This document shows positions 43,243 to 51,634 of a stretch of 64,000 nt of DNA, piece after piece (the stretch's first letter is position 1; each line of letters begins with the position of its first letter). This DNA comes from Paraclostridium sordellii (GTDB taxonomy: Bacteria; Bacillota; Clostridia; Peptostreptococcales; Peptostreptococcaceae), in assembly GCF_000953675.1 (NCBI RefSeq), contig NZ_LN679998.1:2792102-2856101 (forward strand), written 5' to 3'. The notes beneath the pieces are model-generated. The model ran no database searches. It saw only the letters and a program-made list of their open reading frames with translations, and had not been told where the DNA came from. Position numbers and translations under genes: made by a program.

Positions 43243-45006
43243 TTATTTTTCTCTAAGTGTAACTATTAATATATCATCTTCAAAGTTGCTTTTTTTAGAG
43301 AAATCCCATAGTTTAGCTTTTAAGTTAGTAACTTTTGTGTCCTTATCTACATTGCTATTTTCTTGTAAAAAGTCTTTTAATCTTTCTATTCCAAACTCTT
43401 CTTTTTCTTCATTTTTAATTTCTAAAACTCCATCTGTGTATAGAGAAATAGACTTATATTTTGAAATATTTATTTCTTTATCTGAGTATTCAGCGTCCTC
43501 TAATATACCTATAGGAATTCCTTTACTACATTTAATAAACTTTGCATTATTTTCATAATCTACCCCAATTGGGTAATAATGTCCAGCATTAGATACAATC
43601 ATTTTATGTTCTTCATTTTTTATAATTGCAACTATACATGTTGCGAAAACACCCATTTTATCAAATTCATCAAATAAAAATTGGTTTATATTTTCTAGAA
43701 TTTCACTAGGCTTTTCAAATTGCTTTGCTAAAACCTTAAAAGCTCCTTTTATCATAGCAACCATATAGTTTGATACAATACCATGGCCCATAACATCTGC
43801 TAGTATAGCAACAATTGTCCCATCTTCCTTTTTGATAGTATGATAAAAGTCTCCTCCTACAACCTTAGCTGGCTTATGAAAATATGTTAATTCTCTATTT
43901 TTACCAAGTTCTTTATTTCCCTTATTCATTATAAGTTTTTGTTGTTGGTTTAATACCTTAAGTTCATTCTCTAAAACATGATGCTTTACTTCTCTTTTAC
44001 TATATTCATATAATTGCATAGCAACAGAAACCTGCTTTGCAAGTATACTAAGTATATTTAAATCATCTTTTGTATAGTTTTTACTATTAATACATGCTAT
44101 ATATCCTATTACTTCATTTTTATTTATAAGTTTATGGTATATATACGTATTAATATTTTTTGACCCTTCTATATTATCAATTTCATTTAAATAAGACCCA
44201 GTTACTTTTTCATCTATTAATTGTTCTAAATTAGAATATGCCTCTAGACTTTTACTTCCATCTAAACTAAAAAAGCTATATACCCTTCTGTTTTTATCTT
44301 TATTTTTTATAAGTATAACAGATTCTTTACTGTTAGTTATGTTACAAGCTTGTTTGCTCAAATGGTCTAAAAAGCTTTTAATATCCTTATTTAGATATAG
44401 TTTTTTAGTTGCTTCATTTATAGAAGATATAGCTCCCCTTAGCTTATTTATTAAAGTTTGAATATCATTATTCTTACTAGTTATCTCAATTGATAAACTT
44501 ATAAGAGAGGCTACTGATGATATGAAATTCATGTCATCATCACTTATCTTATCTTCTGCAGTTAAAAAACAAGTCATAAACCCTGTAACTTTATCATTAA
44601 CAATTAAAGGAAAAACAATCCTTCCTACATAACCTTCTTGAGTAGCTAGTTCTCTTTCATTTAAAGCTCTTTCATCTTCAAATACATTTTCTACATAAAC
44701 AACTTTTTGTCCTTCAACAGCTTCATGTATATATCTTGGATATTCATCAAAATTTATTTTAACTCCTATCGGTCGGTCCATAGGAAATACTTGCGATATA
44801 TAGTTTAAAGTTTGAGAGCACACTAAGTAAGCATAATCATAATTGTTTTTATAAAATAAATTAACACATGCTTTAGCTGGGTGTACTACATCTAACATCT
44901 TTTCTATAATTTTGTCTTTTATTTCAAAAAAGTTATTAGACTCAGTAACTAAAGTGGATATCTCTACAACTCTCTTAAGTCTTTCGTTTTCATTATAATA
45001 TTTCAT
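43243..45006 (-). CDS. GAF-domain PP2C (SpoIIE/RsbU-type) serine phosphatase
   Basis: 587 residues. Two GAF-like sensor domains (about 15-175 and 205-340), a coiled linker (345-375), then a SpoIIE-type PP2C domain with the metal aspartates in VVGGDFYH, ILADVMGHG, LYTDGVLE and FEDDILIV. Such proteins dephosphorylate anti-anti-sigma (STAS) factors in partner-switching pathways. No STAS/anti-sigma pair is adjacent, but the protein at 61.9 kb may have such a fold. It follows a small membrane protein gene by 33 nt. The input ligand is unknown. Confidence 0.9.
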   Translation of the reverse strand: MKYYNENERLKRVVEISTLVTESNNFFEIKDKIIEKMLDVVHPAKACVNLFYKNNYDYAYLVCSQTLNYISQVFPMDRPIGVKINFDEYPRYIHEAVEGQKVVYVENVFEDERALNERELATQEGYVGRIVFPLIVNDKVTGFMTCFLTAEDKISDDDMNFISSVASLISLSIEITSKNNDIQTLINKLRGAISSINEATKKLYLNKDIKSFLDHLSKQACNITNSKESVILIKNKDKNRRVYSFFSLDGSKSLEAYSNLEQLIDEKVTGSYLNEIDNIEGSKNINTYIYHKLINKNEVIGYIACINSKNYTKDDLNILSILAKQVSVAMQLYEYSKREVKHHVLENELKVLNQQQKLIMNKGNKELGKNRELTYFHKPAKVVGGDFYHTIKKEDGTIVAILADVMGHGIVSNYMVAMIKGAFKVLAKQFEKPSEILENINQFLFDEFDKMGVFATCIVAIIKNEEHKMIVSNAGHYYPIGVDYENNAKFIKCSKGIPIGILEDAEYSDKEINISKYKSISLYTDGVLEIKNEEKEEFGIERLKDFLQENSNVDKDTKVTNLKAKLWDFSKKSNFEDDILIVTLREK

Positions 45007-45039
45007 GTAAGTATTTCATCTCCCCTCTTTATATTAAGT

Positions 45040-45528
45040 CTATTTATTAATATTACTATATATATCTTTTATAGTAAACATAAAAACTAATATAAAGCAA
45101 CCTATTATTATGTAGTTAAAATTTGAAAATATTCCTATTAATAATAAGCTTATTAATGCATTTATTTTTTGTTTTATTTTATCTGTAACTATATATTGAG
45201 TCCCTTGTTCTATATTGTTTTTTAAATTACCTACACTATTTTTAACATGATTTTTAAATTGGTTTTCAATATATATTTTATATAATATGTAAGTTCCTAA
45301 AATTAATATTGTACCAATACCAAAGATTAAGTTTATACGTAAGGACATGACTATTAAAAGAAGAGTTAGTATAGCTTTTATAGATATCATAAAGATACTA
45401 TCTACCTTCATAGCTATATTGCTCATTTCTTTGTATTCATCTCTTATAGAATACTGTTTATTTGGCATACTTTTCATTTTTGTTTTTACTATTTCTGAGT
45501 AAAATAGCTTAATTATTCCACTTATCAC
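45040..45528 (-). CDS. Unknown four-span membrane protein
   Basis: 162 residues, initiator GTG at 45528 (SD AAGGAGG). Hydrophobic segments lie near residues 46-63, 67-86, 122-136 and 139-155, with a charged N-terminus (KTKMKSMPNKQYSIRDEY) and a charged middle loop. I recognise no family. It is immediately upstream of the GAF-PP2C gene, so a shared signalling role is possible but only by position. Confidence 0.6.
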   Translation of the reverse strand: MISGIIKLFYSEIVKTKMKSMPNKQYSIRDEYKEMSNIAMKVDSIFMISIKAILTLLLIVMSLRINLIFGIGTILILGTYILYKIYIENQFKNHVKNSVGNLKNNIEQGTQYIVTDKIKQKINALISLLLIGIFSNFNYIIIGCFILVFMFTIKDIYSNINK

Positions 45529-45553
45529 TTAAATTACCTCCTTTAAACTATAT

Positions 45554-45568
45554 TTGTAATGTTTACAA
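45554..45568. promoter_or_regulatory. Operator-like inverted repeat in a divergent intergenic region
   Basis: TTGTAA-TGT-TTACAA, a perfect 6+6 repeat in the 104-bp space between the membrane protein gene (minus) and the 157-aa gene (plus). A TTGACA on the minus strand (45587-45592) is 13 bp from a TATAAT, too close for a normal promoter. Tentative. Confidence 0.3.
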
Positions 45569-45632
45569 TTATAATTTTTTTATACTTGTCAATACTAATA
45601 GTATGTAAGGCTAATTTAAAAGGAGGCTTAAA

Positions 45633-46106
45633 ATGATTATAGAGCAATTAGATTTAGAAACCAGAAGTAAGATTTATGCTCATACAAAAAAAACTTTAAG
45701 AAAATATCAAAAAGGAATAACTACTGGTAAACTTACATCTATTAACTTTGCAGAAAATATATTATCAAATGATGACATGTTAGATTTAATAGACGAAACT
45801 ACATTAAAGGATGCAGACTTTAAAGATTCTTATATAAAGTACATAGATAAATTGATAAAAAATCAAAATGAAAATCTAAAAAAGGCAAACCGAAAGAATT
45901 TTATCCAAAACAATTCTAAACCAACTATATCTCAAAGAATAGAATTAAAAAACTTATTACTAGAAACAGGATATGAATTAGCCATTCCAATTCAATACTT
46001 AAATTCTAGTGATGTTATTGAAATTTCAAAATTTATTTCTACAGGTACCATAGATTTAGGTAATGAAAAAATTTATAATTATGTAGTTAAATTAAATAAG
46101 CACTAA
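45633..46106 (+). CDS. Unknown 157-aa soluble protein
   Basis: A real gene by its SD (AAAAGGAGG, 6 nt before ATG) and terminator-like hairpin, and one of the few plus-strand genes. The protein is charged and largely helical by composition (KIYAHTKKTLRKYQKG, KDSYIKYIDKLIKNQNENLKK), without signal peptide or membrane segment, and without cysteine. I recognise no domain. It is divergent from the membrane protein/PP2C operon. Confidence 0.6.
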   Translation: MIIEQLDLETRSKIYAHTKKTLRKYQKGITTGKLTSINFAENILSNDDMLDLIDETTLKDADFKDSYIKYIDKLIKNQNENLKKANRKNFIQNNSKPTISQRIELKNLLLETGYELAIPIQYLNSSDVIEISKFISTGTIDLGNEKIYNYVVKLNKH

Positions 46107-46128
46107 GGCTTTTTTATCCTTAGTGCTT
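46098..46128. terminator. Hairpin between two converging small genes
   Basis: Arms 46098-46108 and 46118-46128 (AAGCACTAAGG and complement), 9-nt loop rich in T. No U-run follows on the plus strand and only a mixed T/A run on the minus strand, so termination may be weak. Confidence 0.6.
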
Positions 46129-46133
46129 AAAAT

Positions 46134-46301
46134 CTATCCTAATGCTTTTTCTAACTTACTAAGATGTTGTATAGGATAATATTTTAAAAGTTCCTTAAAT
46201 TGATCAACTGTAAGACCCTCAGTAGTTGTATATATTCTTATTTTTTCATCTAAATCTGCATTTATAAATTTGTTTTTTACTTCTTGAAAGTTCATATTCA
46301 T
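46134..46301 (-). CDS. Small unknown 55-aa protein
   Basis: ATG at 46301, eight nt after SD AAGGAG, and a clean stop at 46134-46136; a second in-frame ATG follows two codons later. The sequence MNMNFQEVKNKFINADL... with TEGLTVDQFKELLKYYP is charged and probably helical, no cysteine, no signal peptide. I recognise no family. It lies between the SASP gene and a converging unknown gene. The strong SD and tight stop at the shared hairpin argue for a real gene. Confidence 0.65.
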   Translation of the reverse strand: MNMNFQEVKNKFINADLDEKIRIYTTTEGLTVDQFKELLKYYPIQHLSKLEKALG

Positions 46302-46386
46302 AAATAAGTCTCCTTAATAAAAATATTTGTATTTAATTTTATTTTGTCCATATTATATTTTTTTACACTAGTTAGTATGTATTTTA

Positions 46387-46416
46387 TAAAAAAAGGAAGG
46401 TTAATTAACCTTCCCT
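46387..46416 (-). terminator. Rho-independent terminator of the SASP gene
   Basis: Perfect 20-bp palindrome GGAAGGTTAATTAACCTTCC (46395-46414) followed by seven U on the minus strand. Confidence 0.9.
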
Positions 46417-46426
46417 TTTTTACTTA

Positions 46427-46645
46427 TTATTGTTGTTGTCCACTCATTTGTTTTTCTGCCATTTCAACTAATTTTTTAGTCATGTATCCACCAACATATC
46501 CATTTTGTCTAGCTGTCATGTTTCCTTTATCAGCAGTGTCATAGTTTGACATTCCTAATTCATTAGCTATTTCTAATTTCATTTGTTTTAATGCTGCTTT
46601 AGCTTCTGGTACTGATATTGAGTTTTGGTTGTTGTTGTTTGTCAT
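46427..46645 (-). CDS. Alpha/beta-type small acid-soluble spore protein
   Basis: 72 residues. It carries the two SASP signatures, KLEIANELG (the GPR protease cleavage region, E-I-A) and ARQNGYVGGYMTKKLVE, with a Gln-rich tail. Such proteins coat forespore DNA, protect it from UV and heat, and supply amino acids at germination. The gene is monocistronic with a strong terminator. A sigma-G promoter is expected; CATAATT occurs about 45 bp upstream on the minus strand, but I could not find a matching -35 with confidence. Confidence 0.96.
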   Translation of the reverse strand: MTNNNNQNSISVPEAKAALKQMKLEIANELGMSNYDTADKGNMTARQNGYVGGYMTKKLVEMAEKQMSGQQQ

Positions 46646-46830
46646 GTTGATTACCTCACTTTTATTAGTTTTTTTGTAGTAATTATGGAGCTTTATCTTT
46701 AAAGATAATTTTTACTTTGAACAACTTATCTCCATTTACTATTTGTGTTGTTCATGTTCTTATTATGCCAAAATATATTTTTTATATACTTAAATTTTAT
46801 AAAAAATATATAAAAAACTAATAAAATCTC
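46646..46830. promoter_or_regulatory. SASP upstream region with two inverted repeats
   Basis: A 16-bp palindrome TTATCTTTAAAGATAA (46693-46708) and an 8-bp inverted repeat TGAACAAC/GTTGTTCA (46718-46725 and 46747-46754) lie between the flavoprotein gene's stop and the SASP start. They may end the upstream transcript or bind a sporulation regulator. Confidence 0.35.
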
Positions 46831-48054
46831 TTAGCAATTTATACCTGCAACATATCCAGTAGAAAAAGCAATTTGTAAGTTAAATCCACCTGTATATGCA
46901 TCTACATCTATAACTTCACCAGCAAAGTACAATCCTTTTACTAATTTAGATTCCATTGTAGATGAGTTTATTTCATTTGTTTTAACTCCACCTGAGGTTA
47001 CTATTGCTTCGTCTATAGGTTTGTATCTTTTCACATTAAATTCAATACCTTTTAATAAACTTACTAAACTTTTTCTTTGCTCTCTTGATATTTGATGAAC
47101 TACAGTTTCACTATCTATTCCACTTAAATTTACTATAAATGGTATAAGCTTTTTAGGAAGTAAATCATCTAGGCTATTTTCAAATTTTTTATTTATATAT
47201 TTCTTAAAATCCTTTTGAATTCTTTTATCTAAAACTTCTTCTGTTAAAGCAGGTTTTAAATCTAAAATTATTTTATAACTTTCATTTTCAAGTGATTTCA
47301 TTCTACAACTTGCAGACCTAATTATAGGACCTTCAATTCCTACATTACTAAATTCCATTTCTCCAAAATCTTCATATATACATTTTCCTCTTTTATCAAT
47401 AAGTCTTATCTCAACATTTCTTAAGGCTAATTTCTCTAAGCTCTTTACATCTTCTATAGTTTCTAATCCTATAAGTGATGGTGTCGGTTTTATTATAGTA
47501 TGCCCAAAGTTTTTGGCAAACTTATACCCATCTCCTGTAGATCCAGTTCTTGGATAGCTTACTCCTCCAGTTGCTACAATGACACTGTCACATTGTATTG
47601 TCTTCTTATTACTTAATATTACACTATTAACATGTCCATTTTTTTGTTCTATTTTATCAACCTTAGCATTATAAATTACTTTTACATTATTTTGATTTAA
47701 TTGTTTTTCAAGCGCTATAACTACATCCTTTGCCTTATCACTTTCTGGAAATACTCTTTTTCCTCTTTCAGTTTTCGTTTTTACTCCAAGTGAGTTAAAC
47801 ATATCTATGACTTGTTCATTAGTAAAAGTATAAAATGCACTATATAGAAACTTTCCATTTGTAGGTATGTTTTCTATTAATTCTTCTATATCACAATTAT
47901 TTGTTATATTGCATCTTCCTTTACCTGTAATAAGTAACTTTTTTCCTAGTCTATCATTTTTCTCTAATAAAATAACTTCATTTCCCATATTCGCTGCAGT
48001 AGAAGCTGCTACCATTCCTGCTGCTCCACCACCTATAACTACTACTTTTTTCAA
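46831..48054 (-). CDS. BaiN/RdsA-family (HI0933-like) FAD-dependent oxidoreductase
   Basis: About 407 residues from TTG 48054 (SD GGAAGGA at 8 nt); the longer frame would start inside the PAP2 gene. The FAD loop VVVIGGGAAGMVAAS, LEKNDRLGKKLLITGKGRCNITN and the C-terminal GLYFAGEVIDVDAYTGGFNLQIA are diagnostic of this flavoprotein family. Members include the bile-acid dehydrogenation enzyme BaiN, but most have no known substrate. It follows the PAP2 gene with a 4-nt gap and is co-transcribed. Confidence 0.9.
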   Translation of the reverse strand: MKKVVVIGGGAAGMVAASTAANMGNEVILLEKNDRLGKKLLITGKGRCNITNNCDIEELIENIPTNGKFLYSAFYTFTNEQVIDMFNSLGVKTKTERGKRVFPESDKAKDVVIALEKQLNQNNVKVIYNAKVDKIEQKNGHVNSVILSNKKTIQCDSVIVATGGVSYPRTGSTGDGYKFAKNFGHTIIKPTPSLIGLETIEDVKSLEKLALRNVEIRLIDKRGKCIYEDFGEMEFSNVGIEGPIIRSASCRMKSLENESYKIILDLKPALTEEVLDKRIQKDFKKYINKKFENSLDDLLPKKLIPFIVNLSGIDSETVVHQISREQRKSLVSLLKGIEFNVKRYKPIDEAIVTSGGVKTNEINSSTMESKLVKGLYFAGEVIDVDAYTGGFNLQIAFSTGYVAGINC

Positions 48055-48058
48055 AATA

Positions 48059-48904
48059 TCATTCCTTCCAAATTTTTTCAAATATCATCGGTGCTCCTGC
48101 TATAGCATATATCATTAATAATGCATATCTTAAATATCCACCTATATAGTTTTCAGGCATAATGAATTTCAAGACTAAGTAGACTAATCCCAGACTTAAT
48201 AATCCAAATATATATCTAAAAATTTTTGATTTAATACAAACATTTACATCGAAATCTACATACTCTCTTTCTATTATATATCCTGCTATAAATCCTGTTA
48301 TTAATCCAAACATCTTTACATACTCGACACTATTTACAATAAATATCCAAAAGAACATAGGTATTATTATAAATCCAAAATATGTATACTTATTATTTTT
48401 TTCTATTTTAACTAGTATATAGTTACAAATTAATGTAAATCCAATTCCAAATATCCAACCAAACAATACATCCATTGGCCAATGAACGCCTAAGTATAGT
48501 CTAGATAACCCTATACTTATAAATATTATTGTTCCTATTATATACATATAATTTTTTTTAATTATACTCATAATACTAACCCAAAATGTAGTACCTATTT
48601 GAGTATGTCCACTTGGGAATGAGTAACCTGTAGCAGTTGAAGTTCTCATAGATTCTATTCCTGGCACACCTATTGGTCTTGGCGATTTAAAAAATTCCTT
48701 TACTCCAGTATTTAAAGCTATGTTCCCTGTAAGTGCAAACAGTAATCTTTGTCCATATTTTTTATTTATACACCAGTATAAAATAGATGCCATTATTAAT
48801 ATGACAGGCACTTCTGTACTCATGGTTATACCTAAAAATATCCCATCTAATACAGGATTTTTAAATAATTGTATATATTTTAATATTTCAACTTGAATGC
48901 CCAT
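48059..48904 (-). CDS. PAP2-family membrane phosphatase
   Basis: 281 residues, seven or more membrane segments. The three phosphatase motifs are present: KEFFKSPRPIG (KxxxxxxRP), YSFPSGHTQ (PSGH) and SRLYLGVHWPMDVLFG (SRxxxxxHxxxD). It should dephosphorylate a lipid pyrophosphate or phosphate, such as undecaprenyl pyrophosphate or phosphatidic acid, on the outer face of the membrane. It heads a two-gene operon with the BaiN-type flavoprotein. SD AGGAGG. Confidence 0.9.
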   Translation of the reverse strand: MGIQVEILKYIQLFKNPVLDGIFLGITMSTEVPVILIMASILYWCINKKYGQRLLFALTGNIALNTGVKEFFKSPRPIGVPGIESMRTSTATGYSFPSGHTQIGTTFWVSIMSIIKKNYMYIIGTIIFISIGLSRLYLGVHWPMDVLFGWIFGIGFTLICNYILVKIEKNNKYTYFGFIIIPMFFWIFIVNSVEYVKMFGLITGFIAGYIIEREYVDFDVNVCIKSKIFRYIFGLLSLGLVYLVLKFIMPENYIGGYLRYALLMIYAIAGAPMIFEKIWKE

Positions 48905-48953
48905 ATCTAATCCTCCTTATTTTGAGATATCTTACTATGTATTTTTCATTATA

Positions 48954-48987
48954 TAAAAAAAGAGTAGCTTAAGCTACTCTTTTTTTA
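48954..48987 (-). terminator. Rho-independent terminator of the PTS operon
   Basis: Perfect palindrome AGAGTAGCTTAAGCTACTCT (48961-48980) extended by A/T ends, followed by six or seven U on the minus strand; starts at the IIA stop codon. Confidence 0.9.
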
Positions 48988-49389
48988 TATGCCTTCTTCT
49001 TGAAACTCTACAACTTTTCTTTTTGGATTTATACTATTTATACCTACTTCCTTTATTGCTATTGAATCTAAATCGCTTCCTAATGATATCATCATTGTAG
49101 ATTCTACAAGCATCGGTAAATTTGTTCCACAAAATACTTCTACATTTTTATTTTCTAATGCTAACTCCATACTTACTTTAAAAGGAGTTCCACCTGCTAA
49201 ATCAGTAAATATATAAATTTTCTCATTTTCAGATTTGATTACTTCACTTTTTATCTCACACTTTAAATCTTTTGGTGTTTTTAATTCTGTAAAATCTATA
49301 GATTTTATAAAGTCATATTTTCCTACTATCAAATCTAAGCTACTTTTTAATCCTGTAGCAAAATTCCCATGCCCTGTTATTATAATCAT
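48985..49389 (-). CDS. Mannose-family PTS component IIA
   Basis: 134 residues. The phosphorylated His7 lies in IIITGHGNFATGL, and FTDLAGGTPF is the second signature of the EIIA-Man domain. It takes phosphate from HPr (encoded at 60.2 kb) and passes it to IIB. Last gene of the IIB-IIC-IID-IIA operon. Confidence 0.93.
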   Translation of the reverse strand: MIIITGHGNFATGLKSSLDLIVGKYDFIKSIDFTELKTPKDLKCEIKSEVIKSENEKIYIFTDLAGGTPFKVSMELALENKNVEVFCGTNLPMLVESTMMISLGSDLDSIAIKEVGINSINPKRKVVEFQEEGI

Positions 49390-49399
49390 TTGATTCCCC

Positions 49400-50239
49400 C
49401 TAGAATAATCCTATATAAGCTCCTACTATGCCTATAATTACCATAATTAATATATTTATCATAGGGCTTACATTCTTTTTAACCAATCCATACATACCAA
49501 AAGTCAATCCAAGAGGCAATAACTTAGGCATTATACCATCTAGTATTTCCTGAACTTTTAAAGCTGTCTCTCCTATTGGTATTTCTGTAACTATATCTAT
49601 ATTTACATATGAAGCTATTAAAGCTCCTACAACTATCATTCCTAATACTGTAGCTGATCTTGTAAATTCCTTAGCATTTTTAGTAAGTTTTGTTATACCT
49701 TCTACACCTGTCTTATAAGACCAATGCATTAGCCAAAATCTCAGACCTAGATGAACTATATTAAACATTAGTAAAAATATTATAGGCCCAGCTATACTTC
49801 CCTCAAGGGCTAAGTTGGCACCAACTCCAGCTGCTATAGGAAGTAGAGTAAACCAAAATATTGCATCTCCTATTCCTCCTAAAGGTCCCATAGCTGCCAC
49901 TCTTAAAGAACGTATTGTTTGAACATCTGCTTTCTTTTGCTCTAATGATAAAATAATCCCCATAACAAATGTTATTAAAAATGGATGGCAATTAAAAAAC
50001 TCTAGGTTATGTTTCATAGATGTAGATAAGTCTTGTTTGTTTTTGTGTATTTTTTGAAGACCTGGAAGTATAGAATATAACCATCCTCCTGCTTGCATTC
50101 TTTCATAGTTAAATGAAGCTTGCAAAAACATAGATCTCCAAGCCATTTTATTTAGTGTCTTTTTATCTAAAGTTTGGCTCTCACTTTTATCTATATATTC
50201 AGTATGAATCATTGCTGTTTCTTTTATATTAGATGCCAT
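49400..50239 (-). CDS. Mannose-family PTS component IID
   Basis: About 279 residues from ATG 50239, seven nt after SD GGAGGAGGT; the start lies inside the end of the IIC gene. The family motifs RSMFLQASFNYERMQAGG and PLGGIGDAIFWFTLLPI and C-terminal membrane segments are present. With IIC it forms the sugar channel. Confidence 0.94.
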   Translation of the reverse strand: MASNIKETAMIHTEYIDKSESQTLDKKTLNKMAWRSMFLQASFNYERMQAGGWLYSILPGLQKIHKNKQDLSTSMKHNLEFFNCHPFLITFVMGIILSLEQKKADVQTIRSLRVAAMGPLGGIGDAIFWFTLLPIAAGVGANLALEGSIAGPIIFLLMFNIVHLGLRFWLMHWSYKTGVEGITKLTKNAKEFTRSATVLGMIVVGALIASYVNIDIVTEIPIGETALKVQEILDGIMPKLLPLGLTFGMYGLVKKNVSPMINILIMVIIGIVGAYIGLF

Positions 50240-50996
50240 CACTCATACCTCCTCCAATATTTTTAGTTTTTATGCTCATATTAAAATCGTAGATAGCTAC
50301 AACTAAACCTATCATAGCTAATGCTAAAAGTGGTAAATTTAAATAAGCGACTAATACAAATCCAAGCATCATAAATATTGCATATTCCTTACTTAACATA
50401 ACTTTAAGTAACATTGCAAATCCTAGTGCTGGCATCATTCCTCCAGCTGCACTTAATCCAGTCCATACTTGCTCTGGTAAAACTTTAGTTAAAGTATCCC
50501 CAATTGCCTGACCTGATAATAACCCTGCTAAAACTATCAGTGCAAAAGATATTCCAAGTATTGCCATAGCCATATAATTAACTTTGTCTATTCCTTTTGG
50601 ATTAGAGTTCTCTGCTGCTTTATCACATAATCTCATTAATGGAGACATAACTGTAAATAAAGCTGTTACTGCATATTGACCTAACAATGCAAATGGTATT
50701 GCAAGTGGCAATGCTGCACTTGTGTCTAGTCCTGATGTTATAGCAAATACAGTTGCCATTATTCCACCTATAACTGCATTTGGAGGTTGTGCTCCTCCAA
50801 CAGGCATTGCTCCTATCATCATAAGTTCATATGATCCACCTACTATAAGCCCTGTGTTTAAATCACCCATTATAGCTCCAACTATAGGCCCCATTACAAT
50901 AGGTCTATATAATGATTCCAAGAAATTAAATTGGTCTATAGCTGCTATAAATGTAACAATTAAAATTAAAGCAATTTGCATAAACCCAAGTTCCAT
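50229..50996 (-). CDS. Mannose-family PTS component IIC
   Basis: 255 residues from ATG 50996 (SD AAGGGGGA; an in-frame GTG two codons earlier is too near the SD). About seven membrane segments and the signatures GPIVGAIMGDLNTGLIVGG and GGAQPPNAVIGGI. It overlaps IID by 11 nt. The exact sugar (mannose, sorbose, N-acetylgalactosamine or another hexosamine) cannot be read from it. Confidence 0.94.
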   Translation of the reverse strand: MELGFMQIALILIVTFIAAIDQFNFLESLYRPIVMGPIVGAIMGDLNTGLIVGGSYELMMIGAMPVGGAQPPNAVIGGIMATVFAITSGLDTSAALPLAIPFALLGQYAVTALFTVMSPLMRLCDKAAENSNPKGIDKVNYMAMAILGISFALIVLAGLLSGQAIGDTLTKVLPEQVWTGLSAAGGMMPALGFAMLLKVMLSKEYAIFMMLGFVLVAYLNLPLLALAMIGLVVAIYDFNMSIKTKNIGGGMSDGI

Positions 50997-51010
50997 AAAC
51001 ACTTTCCCCC

Positions 51011-51487
51011 TTATTTGAATAATTCATCTATACTTTCAGCAGATTCACTAGGAACTCTCCTGATTTCTAGCTCTACACCTAACTCCTTAAGCTTTTTAAA
51101 TGATTTTATGTCTTCATCATCTACACATACAGCTTTTGAAACTTGTTTTTTCCCTGGAGCCATATGCATATTTCCTATATTAACCTTTTTTATAGGAACC
51201 CCACCTTCTACAAGCTTTAAAACATCCTGAGGATTTTCACAAATTATAGCTATATGCTGAGATTCACTGGCCTTGTGTATTACATTTATTGTTTTTTCTA
51301 TTGTGAAATATCTAGTTTGTGCAAAACTTGGAGCAGCCATATCCATAAGACCCTGTCTAAATTCGTTTCCTGCTACTTCATCATTTGCTACTAATAATAA
51401 ATTTGCTCCTACACTTGAAGACCACATAGTTGCTACTTGACCATGTATTAATCTGTTATCAATTCTAGTTAAAACTATATTTGGCAT
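51011..51487 (-). CDS. Mannose-family PTS component IIB
   Basis: 158 residues. The phosphoacceptor His15 is in RIDNRLIHGQVAT, with LLVANDEVAGNEFRQ following, as in EIIB of the mannose/sorbose family. First gene of the PTS operon, 14 nt before IIC. No sigma-54-type promoter or LevR-like regulator is visible nearby. Confidence 0.95.
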   Translation of the reverse strand: MPNIVLTRIDNRLIHGQVATMWSSSVGANLLLVANDEVAGNEFRQGLMDMAAPSFAQTRYFTIEKTINVIHKASESQHIAIICENPQDVLKLVEGGVPIKKVNIGNMHMAPGKKQVSKAVCVDDEDIKSFKKLKELGVELEIRRVPSESAESIDELFK

Positions 51488-51600
51488 AATATCTCCCCCT
51501 TAAATTTCATATGTTAGATTTAATATTAATTTATATTGCTTATGATTCATTTTACGCATGTAGTTATAAATTTATTATTAATTTTTCACTTATTTTCCAT

Positions 51601-51634
51601 AAAAAAATAGAAGCCTAAAAGACTTCTATTTTTT
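51601..51634 (-). terminator. Rho-independent terminator of the ROK kinase gene
   Basis: Arms 51603-51613 and 51623-51633 (AAAAATAGAAG and complement), 9-nt loop, U-run on the minus strand. Confidence 0.85.

Noticed and set aside
49803-49991. 62-codon minus-strand frame inside the IID gene
   Set aside because: Out-of-frame overlap fully inside a well-supported PTS gene.
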